64,000 nucleotides of DNA from Actinomycetes bacterium (GCA_025363815.1 JANYLB010000037.1:1-64000); one strand, 5' to 3'; counted from the stretch's first letter, positions 53,227 to 62,224 are shown. Notes: generated by a model not told the origin, from the letters alone. Program-made: numbers and translations.

Positions 53227-56200
53227 TTCGTGACCTCTGCGCCAGGGGGCGCTGCAGCAAGAGACTCCCGACCCGCGCTACGGGACGCCGACCAGCGACG
53301 ACCGGCAGCGGTACCTTTCAGCCAGAACACCGCGAGCGCGAGCCACACCAGGACCTGCGCGAGTGCGACAAGGTCGCGTTGCCACTGGGCCGTGTATCGG
53401 AACCCGATCGATCCCGCGGTGCGCTGTTGGAACCCGTTCGCCCAACCGAACGCGTCAACGTGTTCGAGCGATCGACCACCCGAGTTCGCAGCCCAGTCTG
53501 ACGAGTACGACTCCGAGAGCAACACCGCTCCTGCACGCGTCTTCTCGTCTGGTTGCACCGGACGCGCGCCGCCGAGGTCGCCGCGCAATGCCGCTCGCGA
53601 TGGATCAGCCGCGTCGGGGTGCAGGGCACCGATCGCTGCGCCCTGCAGCACCGAAGGAGTGGGAGCCCACGCGTCGTTCTCGTAGAGAACGAGCCCGCCT
53701 TCCGACTCGAGCCGGCTCAGGTCGAGTTGATCGGCTAGGCCCCGCTTTAGCTGCGGAGTGGGCTTAGCGACCGCACCGCCGCTTGCGCCGGCACGCGGTG
53801 GCACCGCCACGTACCGAACCCCCATTGGCGCAAGAAGGTGACCGAGCCGGTTCGTCCGACCCTGGCGCGCATAGGTGACCGCGTCACCGACGAGGCTCGC
53901 CGCCGACCCACCTGGAGCAGGCCAGAGATCGAGCGCGCCACCGGGCCCGCCCCGCGTCATCCCGTAGCCGATCCCTTGACCGGAGACGGTGGCGTTTACC
54001 GGCAGAACGTTCGGGTCACCAACCCAGAGCACACGGAATCCGCCACCGACCTGTGCACTGTTCATCCATGACAGCGCGGTGTCCCAATCGGTCGAAGGAG
54101 CATGCCAGCGACCGTCGAGCGAGTCGGCCGCGAAGCCGAGACCCGGGAGGACGAGCACGATCGGAACCGCAACTGCACAGAGCTGCCGCCAGCCCAGCTG
54201 GAAATGGTGCAGGTCGGTCCGGAACGCTCCCACTCCGAGGCCGACAGCAAGAGCGATGCCGAGCGCCGCCGGAACGAGCAGCCCCTCGGGTGCCGGCACC
54301 GGTGCGTTGTGGGCGATCACTGCGGGAAGCCAGGCGAGTCCGAACCCGACGAGTGCGAGCACCCACGCCCGGGCGGCCCAGGCGAGCCGCGGACCGGTGG
54401 TGACGAGCAACGCCAGTGCCGCGGCGAGCAGGAGAGTCCAGCCGCCGGCACCGGCCCCCGCCGGGCCGGTGTGGAACCGAAGCACCTCGGAGAGGTCGAG
54501 CGTGGCCGGGTAGCCCAATCCCCACGCGGCCGACCGTTCGCCCGTCCGGAGAAGCGCGAGCGGCCACGGGAGCAGCAATGCCAACGCGCCGATCGAACCA
54601 ATGAGCGCCATGCGAAGCGAGCGCAGCCCGCGGTAGTCGTCAGCCGCGAGTGGCTGCGCTATGAGCAACGCGATCGCGGCGATCACGATGACCAGGAACG
54701 CCGGCGGCCAGAACGCTGTGGCGATGGCCAGCAGCACGATGAGCGGCAGCGAGCGGCGGATCCGACAAGGCCAGCCCTCGCCCTCGGCCCCGACCGAGTA
54801 GGTCATCAGCTGCGTAAGAACGAACGGAGCGAGACCGTAGAACACGAGCGGGCCGAGCCGTCCGTTCGCCAACGCGTTCCGCGCGATGGGGTTGATGCCA
54901 TACACGAGCGCGGCCGCGAGCGCGGCCCGCCGGTTCCCCGCGACGAGCCGCGTCAGTCGGAACGCACCGATCACACCGAGCGGGAGCATTGCGGTAACCA
55001 GAACCGCGCGGGCGAGACCAGTTGCACCCAACAGGAGCGTCCCGGCACCGGCGAGCAACGCGAATACGGGAGGTGGAGTCGATGCGGAGCCAAGTCCTTG
55101 ATGACGCCAGGCGGAGCCGAAAGCCGAGACGAGGTCGCCGACGCCGGGCCACGGGAGGAACTGACCAACCGCGGGAAGATGCCCGAAGAGAAACTCGCGG
55201 GTTCCGAACACGAACAGGAACGCGAACATCGCGAGCGCGATCCCGAGCGGTTCTCGAAGTCGCGAGCGAGCGGAGTCGACCGCGTCGCGGCTGACGTCGC
55301 TCAACGATTGGATCCGCACTTCGGCCTGCATGTGATCGACCACGTAGCTCCGAATGCGTGCGCTCCCGCGAAACTGCAACCAGCGCAGATCGGAGTCCGG
55401 TATCCGACGAGTCGCCTGCACCGAGCGCCGAGCGGCCCGAAGCTCTCCGAAGTGGCGCAGGTTCCAGATCCACGCGCCGAAAACAGCTCGCGCCCGGGCG
55501 CCACGACGCGACGCTACGAACATCGCCGACTCGACCAAGCCGAGCAGCAACGCGATCGGCACCACCCAAAGCAGCGACAGCGCCGAGTAGGACTTGAGCA
55601 CCGCCCGCAGACGATGCCGGAGCACGAGCCGCTCGTCGGGACTCTTGGCGCCAAGAGATTCGTCGACGGCTCGGCGGTGGCGGGCCCGGGCATCAGGCGC
55701 GACCAGCACCCGCGCTCCGATCAACCGGGCGCGCCAGCAAAGATCGAGGTCTTCACCACCCGGAAACGTCTCCGGGTCGAACCCGGCGAGCTCAGCGAAC
55801 AAGTCGGCGCGCAACAGCATCGCGGCGCTCGATATGTAGAAGACGTCGCGCACGCCATCGTGCTGCTCCTGATCGAGCTCTCCCGGTTCGATCCCCGAAT
55901 ACGGCACGCCGAAGCGGTCGATGGCCATTCCGACCTCGAGGAGGACCTCGGGGTTCTTGCGGTCGACGAGCTTGGGTCCGACGATCCCCGCGTTCGACCG
56001 ATAGGCCTCCTCGACGAGGAGCCGGATGGTCGTCGGCTCGAGCACTACATCGTCGTGGAAGAGGAACAAGAACGTCGCGCCCTCGACCGCATCGAGGACT
56101 TCGTTCGCGGCTGTCGCGAACCCGACGTTCGTCTCGATTCGGCGGACAAAGGCACCGGGCAGAACCGCTGCGATCCGCGGAGTCGGATCGTCGTCGGAAC

Positions 56201-56423
56201 CGGCGTCGAGGACGAGGACAGCCAGGTTCGGGTAGTCGGAGTCCCGGATGCTCGCAAGCGTGCCCTCAAGCCACGCGCCAGGGTTGTTCGTGACCACGAC
56301 CGCAACCACGGGCGGGGGCACGAGAATGGGCTCGGTCGGCTCCGCGGGCGCAGTGTCTTCTGCGGGCGGGGGGACCGGAGGCCCGGGGACGGGAGGGTCG
56401 TCGGTCTCCATCGGGCGGCCCAC
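53223..56423 (-). CDS. Giant GT2 - polytopic membrane glycosyltransferase
   Basis: The protein has 1066 residues. After a proline-rich start, residues about 40-260 form a GT2 domain: VVAVVVTNNPGAWLEGTL, VLDAGSDDDPT, NVGFATAANEV, FLFLFHDDVVLEPT (DDxx donor motif) and FPGGEDLDLCWRARL. About ten membrane helices follow from residue 390, with YGINPIARNALANGRLGPLVFYGLAPF, and a soluble C-terminal domain of about 300 residues. This layout is known in actinobacteria near DUF5719. It likely adds sugars to a lipid-linked envelope glycan. Start is GTG 56423; ATG 56411 is an alternative. Confidence 0.87.
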   Translation of the reverse strand: MGRPMETDDPPVPGPPVPPPAEDTAPAEPTEPILVPPPVVAVVVTNNPGAWLEGTLASIRDSDYPNLAVLVLDAGSDDDPTPRIAAVLPGAFVRRIETNVGFATAANEVLDAVEGATFLFLFHDDVVLEPTTIRLLVEEAYRSNAGIVGPKLVDRKNPEVLLEVGMAIDRFGVPYSGIEPGELDQEQHDGVRDVFYISSAAMLLRADLFAELAGFDPETFPGGEDLDLCWRARLIGARVLVAPDARARHRRAVDESLGAKSPDERLVLRHRLRAVLKSYSALSLLWVVPIALLLGLVESAMFVASRRGARARAVFGAWIWNLRHFGELRAARRSVQATRRIPDSDLRWLQFRGSARIRSYVVDHMQAEVRIQSLSDVSRDAVDSARSRLREPLGIALAMFAFLFVFGTREFLFGHLPAVGQFLPWPGVGDLVSAFGSAWRHQGLGSASTPPPVFALLAGAGTLLLGATGLARAVLVTAMLPLGVIGAFRLTRLVAGNRRAALAAALVYGINPIARNALANGRLGPLVFYGLAPFVLTQLMTYSVGAEGEGWPCRIRRSLPLIVLLAIATAFWPPAFLVIVIAAIALLIAQPLAADDYRGLRSLRMALIGSIGALALLLPWPLALLRTGERSAAWGLGYPATLDLSEVLRFHTGPAGAGAGGWTLLLAAALALLVTTGPRLAWAARAWVLALVGFGLAWLPAVIAHNAPVPAPEGLLVPAALGIALAVGLGVGAFRTDLHHFQLGWRQLCAVAVPIVLVLPGLGFAADSLDGRWHAPSTDWDTALSWMNSAQVGGGFRVLWVGDPNVLPVNATVSGQGIGYGMTRGGPGGALDLWPAPGGSAASLVGDAVTYARQGRTNRLGHLLAPMGVRYVAVPPRAGASGGAVAKPTPQLKRGLADQLDLSRLESEGGLVLYENDAWAPTPSVLQGAAIGALHPDAADPSRAALRGDLGGARPVQPDEKTRAGAVLLSESYSSDWAANSGGRSLEHVDAFGWANGFQQRTAGSIGFRYTAQWQRDLVALAQVLVWLALAVFWLKGTAAGRRWSASRSAGRESLAAAPPGAEVTK

Positions 56424-56462
56424 CCTACCAAGCGTCGTTTCGTGACCCGGGTCGCTAGGTGC

Positions 56463-56491
56463 TTACAATAGTTAGCAGTTTCGGATACACT
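56463..56491 (+). promoter_or_regulatory. Candidate promoter upstream of the alanine-rich protein gene
   Basis: TTACAA at 56463-56468 and TACACT at 56486-56491 are 17 bases apart in an unusually AT-rich patch, 33 bases before the ATG. The match to sigma-70 consensus is partial (three and four of six). Confidence 0.35.
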
Positions 56492-56523
56492 TGTGAGCAG
56501 ACGAGCCGTAGGAGCAGCCAGTG

Positions 56524-57057
56524 ATGAACCTCACCAAGAACATCAAGGACGTTGGCTACATCGCAGTTGGGGCAGGCGTGATCGGGTTCCAGCAGGCCCA
56601 GGTCCGCCGGCGCGAGATCGGTTCTGCGGCCACCCGCCGGGCTCAGGATGCACGCAGTTGCGTCCAAGGCCAGTTCGGGGCGCTCCGGAGCCAGGTGGCG
56701 ACTCAGACAGCCGAGGCACGGACGAACATCGAGGGCCAGGCCATCGGAGCTTGGGAGCTGGCCACGACCAGCATCTCCGGCACGGCAGCAGGCCTTGGCG
56801 GCACGGCAACGGCACTTGCAGAGCGCACGAGCGGCCTCGCAGAGCGGACCAGCGGATTCACCGACGTGGCCGCGGGTCTCGCCGACGATCTGCGCGAGCT
56901 CGTCGAGCCCGTCGTGGGTGAAGCGCGGGTTCGCGTCGAGCCGATCGTCGGCCAGCTCCAAGCCGTCCCCGAACACGTTGTGCGGGTGGTCGACGCGGGT
57001 CGCTCCCGGGTCCTCGGACTCGTCGGTTTCGGCGGCGCTCCCGCCACCGTCGCCTGA
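56524..57057 (+). CDS. Alanine-rich amphipathic helical protein, unknown function
   Basis: The protein has 177 residues, from the ATG at 56524 with GGAG eight bases upstream. It begins MNLTKNIKDVGYIAVGAGVIGFQQAQVRRREI, with one hydrophobic stretch, then long Ala/Val/Glu/Arg-rich amphipathic helices with repeats ERTSGLAERTSGFTDVA and ELVEPVVGEARVRVEPIVG. The layout recalls heparin-binding-haemagglutinin-like or apolipoprotein-like envelope proteins of actinobacteria, but I do not recognise the family. It stands alone before the F420 genes. Confidence 0.7.
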   Translation: MNLTKNIKDVGYIAVGAGVIGFQQAQVRRREIGSAATRRAQDARSCVQGQFGALRSQVATQTAEARTNIEGQAIGAWELATTSISGTAAGLGGTATALAERTSGLAERTSGFTDVAAGLADDLRELVEPVVGEARVRVEPIVGQLQAVPEHVVRVVDAGRSRVLGLVGFGGAPATVA

Positions 57058-57110
57058 CACGACCAACGGTTCTTCAAACTCCTGGCGCACGGGCGCGTAC
57101 GCTCGGCACC

Positions 57111-58049
57111 ATGTACACCGCGTTGGCCGGAGGAGTCGGAGCTGCGCGCTTCTTGTCGGGCTTGGTACGTGTCGTACCCGCGCCGGCCGTCACCGTGGTC
57201 GTCAACACGGCCGACGACGACATCTTCCACGGTCTGCACGTGAGCCCCGATCTCGACACCATCACCTACACGCTTGGCGGCGCAGAGCACCCGGAACAGG
57301 GCTGGGGGCTGCAGGGCGAGACCTTCGCGATGATCGACGCTCTCGCGCGCTACGGCCGCCCCACCTGGTTCCGCCTCGGCGACAAGGACATGGCGACCCA
57401 CCTCTACCGATCTGAGCGCCTGGCCGAAGGTGCGACGCTCTCGACGATCACCGGCGAGATCGCCGAGGCGTGGGGCGTGAGTCCACGCCTGATCCCGATG
57501 AGCGACGATCCCATCGCGACCCGAATCACGGTCATCCGACCCGATGGCACTACAGAAGAGCTCCCGATGCAGCAATGGTTCGTACGTGAGCGCGCCGAAC
57601 CACCAGTGACGTCGGTTCGCTTCGCCGGAGCCGAAGCCGCCGCGCCCGCGCCGGGAGTCATCGAGGCGCTCGAAGCAGCCGACACGATTCTCGTGTGCCC
57701 GTCGAACCCGGTGATCTCGATCGGGCCGATCCTCGCAGTGCCCGGTGTCCGTGACGCCCTGGTGCGGCGCCGTGATCGAGTCGTCGGCGTGAGTCCGATC
57801 ATCGCGGGCCGGCCCGTTAAAGGGCCGGCCGACCGGCTGATGGCCGGGCTCGGGCTCGACGTCTCATGCGTCGGAGTCGCTCGGGCCTACGCGGAGTTCT
57901 GTGGCACGCTCGTCATCGATGCCGGCGACGCGCACCGCTGCACCGAGGTCGAAGCCGTCGGGGTGCGCGCGGTCGTCGCCGACACGCTGATGACCGACGC
58001 CGGCGTCGCCGCGGCATTGGCGCGTCACACCCTCGACGCCGTCGCGTGA
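57111..58049 (+). CDS. cofD: 2-phospho-L-lactate transferase (CofD/FbiA)
   Basis: The protein has 312 residues. It begins ALAGGVGAARFLSGL, then VVVNTADDDIFHGLHVSPDLDTITYTL, RLGDKDMATHL and VCPSNPVISIGPILAVPG, the family signatures. It couples the phospholactate-type (or phosphoenolpyruvate-type) guanosine donor to Fo, forming F420-0 or its dehydro form. It is the first gene of the F420 operon with cofE and a nitroreductase-like gene following. Confidence 0.95.
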   Translation: MYTALAGGVGAARFLSGLVRVVPAPAVTVVVNTADDDIFHGLHVSPDLDTITYTLGGAEHPEQGWGLQGETFAMIDALARYGRPTWFRLGDKDMATHLYRSERLAEGATLSTITGEIAEAWGVSPRLIPMSDDPIATRITVIRPDGTTEELPMQQWFVRERAEPPVTSVRFAGAEAAAPAPGVIEALEAADTILVCPSNPVISIGPILAVPGVRDALVRRRDRVVGVSPIIAGRPVKGPADRLMAGLGLDVSCVGVARAYAEFCGTLVIDAGDAHRCTEVEAVGVRAVVADTLMTDAGVAAALARHTLDAVA

Positions 58050-58074
58050 ACGCTTCCCCGATGAACGCTTTTCG

Positions 58075-58788
58075 ATGAACGCCGGGCTGAGAATCATCCC
58101 GATCTTGGGAATGGCGGAGGTCCGGCCCGGTGATCACCTCGCCGACCTCGTCGCCGGCGCTGCGGCCGGACAGGGAACGCCGCTGCTCGACCGCGACTGC
58201 GTTGTCGTGACCCAAAAGATCGTGTCGAAGGCCGAAGGACGGCTCGTTGCCCTCGATCCCGACGACCTCGACGCTCGGCGGGTGCTGATCGAGCAGGAAT
58301 CCCGTCGCATCCTGCGTCGCCGTGGCGATCTGATCATCAGCGAGACGACGCACGGATTCGTGTGTGCGAACGCGGGCATCGATCTGTCGAACGTCGACGA
58401 TGGCATGGCGGCACTGCTCCCGCTCGACGGCGACCGTTCGGCGCGCGACATCCGCAATGCGCTTCGAGCTCACCTTGGTGTCGACGTCGCGATCGTGGTC
58501 TCCGACACGTTCGGGCGCGCGTGGCGACGCGGCCTCACCGACGTGGCGATCGGCGTCGCCGGCCTCGCCGGCGTGGTCGACCTCCGCGGCTCGACCGACT
58601 CACGCAGCCGTGAGCTCCACGCAACTGAGGTCGCGGTGGCCGACGAGGTGGCCGCGGCCGCGGAACTCGCGATGGGCAAGGCCGCGGGGATCCCCGCGGC
58701 GATCGTCCGTGGACTCGACCCGGCTTGGTTCCGCGAAGCATCGATAACCGAGCTGATTCGTCCACCCGCCGAAGACCTCTTCCGATGA
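58075..58788 (+). CDS. cofE: Coenzyme F420-0:L-glutamate ligase (CofE)
   Basis: The protein has 237 residues. GMAEVRPGDHLADLV, VVTQKIVSKAEGRLV, ETTHGFVCANAGIDLSNVDDG and VVSDTFGRAWRRGLTDVAIGVAG are the CofE blocks. It adds L-glutamates to F420-0, making F420-2 or longer tails. In mycobacteria this domain is fused to a C-terminal nitroreductase-type domain (FbiB); here that domain is the next gene, overlapping by ATGA. Confidence 0.95.
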   Translation: MNAGLRIIPILGMAEVRPGDHLADLVAGAAAGQGTPLLDRDCVVVTQKIVSKAEGRLVALDPDDLDARRVLIEQESRRILRRRGDLIISETTHGFVCANAGIDLSNVDDGMAALLPLDGDRSARDIRNALRAHLGVDVAIVVSDTFGRAWRRGLTDVAIGVAGLAGVVDLRGSTDSRSRELHATEVAVADEVAAAAELAMGKAAGIPAAIVRGLDPAWFREASITELIRPPAEDLFR

Positions 58789-59390
58789 ACACACCCGCGT
58801 TCATCGAGGCGCGGCGTTCGATCCGCGCTTTCACCGATACCCCCGTCGAACCGGCGACACTCGACGGCCTGGTCGAGGCGGCATGTCTTGCGCCCGCACC
58901 GCACCATTCCCGACCCTGGCGCTTCGTCACCGTGGTGTCACCTGCGGCCAAGGAATCACTGGCCACAGGGATGGGAGCACGGTGGCGGAACGACTTGATC
59001 GACGACGGGTTGGATCCGGCCCGGGTCGACGAGCTCGTGACGGCATCGCACCGAAAGCTCACGGACGCCCCTGCACTCGTCGTGGGTTGTCTCACCTGGG
59101 ACGGTCTCGACCGCTACCCCGACGAAGCGCGGCGGCGGGCCGAGTGGGGAATGGCCCTGCTCTCCTTGGGTGCCGCGGTCGAGAACCTCATGCTGGCGGC
59201 CGCCGACGTCGGCCTCGCCTCGTGCTGGGTCGCGGCGCCTATCTTCTGCCCCGAAGCAGCACGCGACGCCTTGGACCTCGCGAACGACTGGCTTCCGCAC
59301 GCGCTCGTGCTCGTGGGCCATCCCGACCCGCAATACACACCCCGCGACCGCCCCAGCGTTGCCCTCGAAGACCTCCGCGCCACCCGTTGA
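58785..59390 (+). CDS. Nitroreductase-family protein, separate equivalent of the FbiB C-terminal domain
   Basis: The protein has 201 residues. RRSIRAFTDTPVEPATLDGLVEAACLAPAPHHSRPWRFV is the FMN-binding start (R-SIR); EWGMALLSLGAAVENLMLAAADVGLASCWVAAPIFCP and HALVLVGHP follow. In FbiB the equivalent domain reduces dehydro-F420-0 with FMN. Coupling to cofE by ATGA strongly suggests the same job here as a free-standing protein. A different oxidoreductase role is the alternative. Confidence 0.88.
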   Translation: MNTPAFIEARRSIRAFTDTPVEPATLDGLVEAACLAPAPHHSRPWRFVTVVSPAAKESLATGMGARWRNDLIDDGLDPARVDELVTASHRKLTDAPALVVGCLTWDGLDRYPDEARRRAEWGMALLSLGAAVENLMLAAADVGLASCWVAAPIFCPEAARDALDLANDWLPHALVLVGHPDPQYTPRDRPSVALEDLRATR

Positions 59391-59408
59391 ATCCGCGCCG
59401 CCCGCTCA

Positions 59409-59470
59409 CCCCCGTTCTGGTCAGCTTCTCGCCGGCCCTGGCGGCAGGTTCCTGACCAGAACGAAGGGGT
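59409..59470. terminator. Inverted repeat between convergent F420 operon and sugar-nucleotide operon
   Basis: GTTCTGGTCAG (59414-59424) and CTGACCAGAAC (59452-59462) are perfect 11-bp reverse complements, with a 27-base loop containing a smaller GC hairpin; flanking CCCC and GGGG can extend the stem. It lies in the 85-base gap between the nitroreductase-like stop and the epimerase stop, so it probably terminates both operons. Confidence 0.65.
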
Positions 59471-59475
59471 TGGGG

Positions 59476-60423
59476 CTAGCGGCGGCGGGTGGCCTTGAAC
59501 CATTCGAGCGTGCGGCCGACGCCTTCGTCGAGGCTCGTGAACGGCTTCCATCCGAGGTGGATCTCGGCGCGCCCGGGGTCGAGCGCGGAGCGCGCCAACT
59601 CGCCCAACCTCGCCGGTGCGTAGTGCGCGGTCTCCTTCGATCCGGTGAGACGCGCCATCACGTCGAACAGTTGCTGCACACTCGTCTCGACACCGGTCCC
59701 GACGTTCACGAGGAGCCCGCCACCCTTCTCGGTGGCGCGCACGAACGCGTCGACGACATCGTCGACGAAGATGAAGTCGCGGGTCTGGCGTCCGTCGCCG
59801 AAAATGGTGGCGCGCTCGCGGCTGAGCAGCTTCCCCGCGAAGATCGAGACGACGCCCGCCTCGCCGTCTGGGTTCTGACGCGGTCCGTAGACGTTCGCGA
59901 GCGCTAGCGCCGTGTACTCGAGGCCGTGCACCTCGCGGTAGTAGTGGAGATAGTCGCCAACGGCCTTCTTGGCGACTCCGTAGGGCGACTCGGGCCGCTG
60001 CGGGTGCCCCTCCCTGACGGGAAGATCCTCCGGTGAGCCGTAGATGGTTCCTCCGGAGCTCGCGAACACAACCTTGCGCGTCCCGGCCGCGAGCGCGCCC
60101 TGGAACAGGTTTAGCGCGCCGAGAATGTTGACCTCGGCATCGAACGCGGGGCGGGCGACTGACACACGGACATCTGCCTGCGCGGCGAGGTGATAGATCA
60201 CCTCGGGTTTGCGGTGCGCGACGAGATCGGTGATCGCCGGTGAGCGCAGGTCAAGACGGTGGAACGAGAACCGGCGCGACCGATCAGCGCGGGCGTCGGC
60301 GAGGTTGGCAAGCGATCCGGTCGAGAGGTCGTCGACGACGTCGACGTCGTATCCCTCGGAGACGAGACGATCGACGAGCGTGGACGCTATGAACCCGGCA
60401 CCGCCGGTGACCAGGACCCTCAC
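59476..60423 (-). CDS. NAD-dependent sugar-nucleotide epimerase (UDP-glucose 4-epimerase-like)
   Basis: The protein has 315 residues. The start is VRVLVTGGAGFIASTLVDRL (GxxGxxG); FASSGGTIYGSPEDLPV carries the catalytic Ser/Thr and SPYGVAKKAVGDYLHYY the YxxxK. LANVYGPRQNPDGEAGVVSIFAGKL and GDGRQTRDFIFVDDVVDAF complete the GalE/WbpP-like pattern. Its GTG overlaps the stop of the nucleotidyltransferase as GTGA. It provides a UDP-hexose for the polysaccharide genes upstream. It is the last gene of the operon. Confidence 0.92.
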   Translation of the reverse strand: MRVLVTGGAGFIASTLVDRLVSEGYDVDVVDDLSTGSLANLADARADRSRRFSFHRLDLRSPAITDLVAHRKPEVIYHLAAQADVRVSVARPAFDAEVNILGALNLFQGALAAGTRKVVFASSGGTIYGSPEDLPVREGHPQRPESPYGVAKKAVGDYLHYYREVHGLEYTALALANVYGPRQNPDGEAGVVSIFAGKLLSRERATIFGDGRQTRDFIFVDDVVDAFVRATEKGGGLLVNVGTGVETSVQQLFDVMARLTGSKETAHYAPARLGELARSALDPGRAEIHLGWKPFTSLDEGVGRTLEWFKATRRR

Positions 60424-61439
60424 GGAGTCCGTTCGCCGAGGAGGCCGTGGTTGCCGACCACGCAGTGGAGCACACTCGCCCCCGCCTCTACCTGAGTGGC
60501 CTCGAGCACGACGGCTTCGTCGACCTGCGCGCCTGCGCCGATCGACGCGCCGGCACCAACGACGGCGTTGCGAACGCGCGCACTCGCGCCGACCGTCACC
60601 CCCGCGCCGAGAAGCACCGGGGCCTCGATGCGCGCGTCGGCGGCAATGGTCACCGGACCTTGCACCCACACTCCCGGGGCCCGTTCCGTCGCCCCGGGCA
60701 CCGGTGGCGAGCCGAGCCGACCGGCCAAGACATCAGTGTGAGCCTGTAGATATTTCTCGGGCGTGCCGATGTCGATCCAGTAGGCATCGCTGCGGAACGC
60801 GAAGAGCCGACCGGGGCGGTCGAGCATGCGCGGGAACGTCTCGCGTTCGATCGATATCGTGAGCCGCGGAGGGATCTGGCCGAGCACTGACGGCTCGAGC
60901 ACGTAGGTACCCGCATTCACCCAGTTGGTCGGCGCGCGGCCCGGTGGCGGCTTCTCGACAAACGCTACGACCTCACCGTCATCACGGGTTGGCACTACCC
61001 CGAATGCCGACGGGTCGTCGACCTGGGTCAGTGCGATCGTCGCCTCCGCGCCGTGCTTCTCGTGGAACGCGACCAGCTGCCGGAGATCGAGGTCGGTGAG
61101 CACGTCACCGTTGCAGACGATCAGACGCTCCTCGATCCCCTCCGCCGCGAAACGTATGCCCCCGGCCGTTCCGAGCGGTTCCGGTTCCTGGCGAAAGCGG
61201 ATACGAGCCGAGCCGAACCGTCCCTCCCCCGCCGAGTGATCGACGGCAAGATGCTCGCGAAATGCATCGGGGAGGTACCCCAGCGACAACACGATGTCGT
61301 CTACACCGTGGCTCGTGAGCCAGGTGAGCTGGCGATCCAGGAACGCCAGATTCGCTATCGGCAGCAGCCCCTTGGGAGTCTTGTAGGTGAGCGGCCGCAG
61401 CCGCGTGCCTTCTCCGCCGACGAGGACGACAGCTTTCAC
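60420..61439 (-). CDS. NDP-sugar pyrophosphorylase (mannose-1-phosphate guanylyltransferase-like)
   Basis: The protein has 339 residues. VKAVVLVGGEGTRLRPLTYKTPKGLLPI is the nucleotide-binding signature (GGxGTRLxPLT and PK), VCNGDVLTDLD the metal motif, AFVEKPPPGRAPTNWVNAGTYVL the sugar site. The C-terminal ~100 residues are left-handed beta-helix hexapeptide repeats (VTIAADARIEAPVLLGAGVTVGASARV). It makes GDP-mannose or a similar activated sugar. The GTG at 61439 overlaps the stop of the His-rich protein as GTGA. Confidence 0.92.
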   Translation of the reverse strand: MKAVVLVGGEGTRLRPLTYKTPKGLLPIANLAFLDRQLTWLTSHGVDDIVLSLGYLPDAFREHLAVDHSAGEGRFGSARIRFRQEPEPLGTAGGIRFAAEGIEERLIVCNGDVLTDLDLRQLVAFHEKHGAEATIALTQVDDPSAFGVVPTRDDGEVVAFVEKPPPGRAPTNWVNAGTYVLEPSVLGQIPPRLTISIERETFPRMLDRPGRLFAFRSDAYWIDIGTPEKYLQAHTDVLAGRLGSPPVPGATERAPGVWVQGPVTIAADARIEAPVLLGAGVTVGASARVRNAVVGAGASIGAGAQVDEAVVLEATQVEAGASVLHCVVGNHGLLGERTP

Positions 61440-62212
61440 GGGGTGCTGGCAGCGGGCGTGCTCGAAGACGTTGCGCCCGACGTCGTCGACGAGGAGTTGC
61501 CCGTTGCCGGCGATCCTGCCGGGGCTGCCGGGCCTGCCGGGGCTCCGTTGAGGTCCGCGATGTTCGCGAGAGCAGCGACGGCTCCCGGCGGCTCGGGCAC
61601 CTTCTGGCCATTCGGAAGGAAGGCGATCGCCACAATCCCGGCGTTCTTCGGGTTGTAGTCGGCCGGGTTGCCCTTTTGCGGCTTGCCAGTCCAGGGTCCG
61701 CCGTATTGACCCGTGGCCCACACGAGGTTCGCCTTCTGGCCCTTGAACTCCCCGCTCGGGCACGTATAGCCGTTCTTGTACTGGGCACCGTCCCAGAGCT
61801 TCATCGAGGTGCTGTCGAGCTCCCAGCCGGCACCGTCATTGTCTTTGATGAAGCGCCCAACCGTCGCGTTCTTGCCCGACGCGGCCGACGAGAAGGGATG
61901 GATGTGCATCAGGCCGTCACCGTGGGAGTGGATCCCCATCGCCTGCGCGGTGGCTCCGTCGAACGCGGGCGCGCTCGGCAACCAGGTTCCGCACACGTTC
62001 ACGCCCAGGTAGGCATGCCAATGGTCCTTGTTGACCACAGGGGCGGCGTTGCTGTTCGAGCCGCCGCCGCGGGCCAACACGATGCCGACGACGCCGACTA
62101 CCACGATGACAACGGTCGCGACAGTCCAGCCCATCGACCCGCTCCGGCGCTTGGTCCGACGGATCTTTGCCCGAGCCTGAGCCCGTGAGTACTTGCCTTT
62201 TCGACGGGCCAT
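61436..62212 (-). CDS. Membrane-anchored His-rich protein, unknown function
   Basis: The protein has 258 residues. A strongly basic N-terminus (MARRKGKYSRAQARAKIRRTKRRS) precedes one membrane helix (TVATVVIVVVGVVGIVLA). The outer domain has DHWHAYLGVNVCGTWLP, then GIHSHGDGLMHIHPF, which together carry six histidines that could bind a metal, and ends with a Ser/Thr/Pro/Ala-rich tail (GNSSSTTSGATSSSTP). The conserved-looking His motifs suggest a metal-dependent enzyme or sensor. It is coupled to the nucleotidyltransferase, so it probably serves the polysaccharide operon. I do not know the family. Confidence 0.75.
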   Translation of the reverse strand: MARRKGKYSRAQARAKIRRTKRRSGSMGWTVATVVIVVVGVVGIVLARGGGSNSNAAPVVNKDHWHAYLGVNVCGTWLPSAPAFDGATAQAMGIHSHGDGLMHIHPFSSAASGKNATVGRFIKDNDGAGWELDSTSMKLWDGAQYKNGYTCPSGEFKGQKANLVWATGQYGGPWTGKPQKGNPADYNPKNAGIVAIAFLPNGQKVPEPPGAVAALANIADLNGAPAGPAAPAGSPATGNSSSTTSGATSSSTPAASTP

Positions 62213-62224
62213 GAATCGACCAGG

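Noticed and set aside
54102-56471. 789-residue plus-strand ORF opposite the giant glycosyltransferase
   Set aside because: Arg/Glu/Gly-rich shadow ORF; the minus-strand frame carries clear GT2 motifs and membrane helices.
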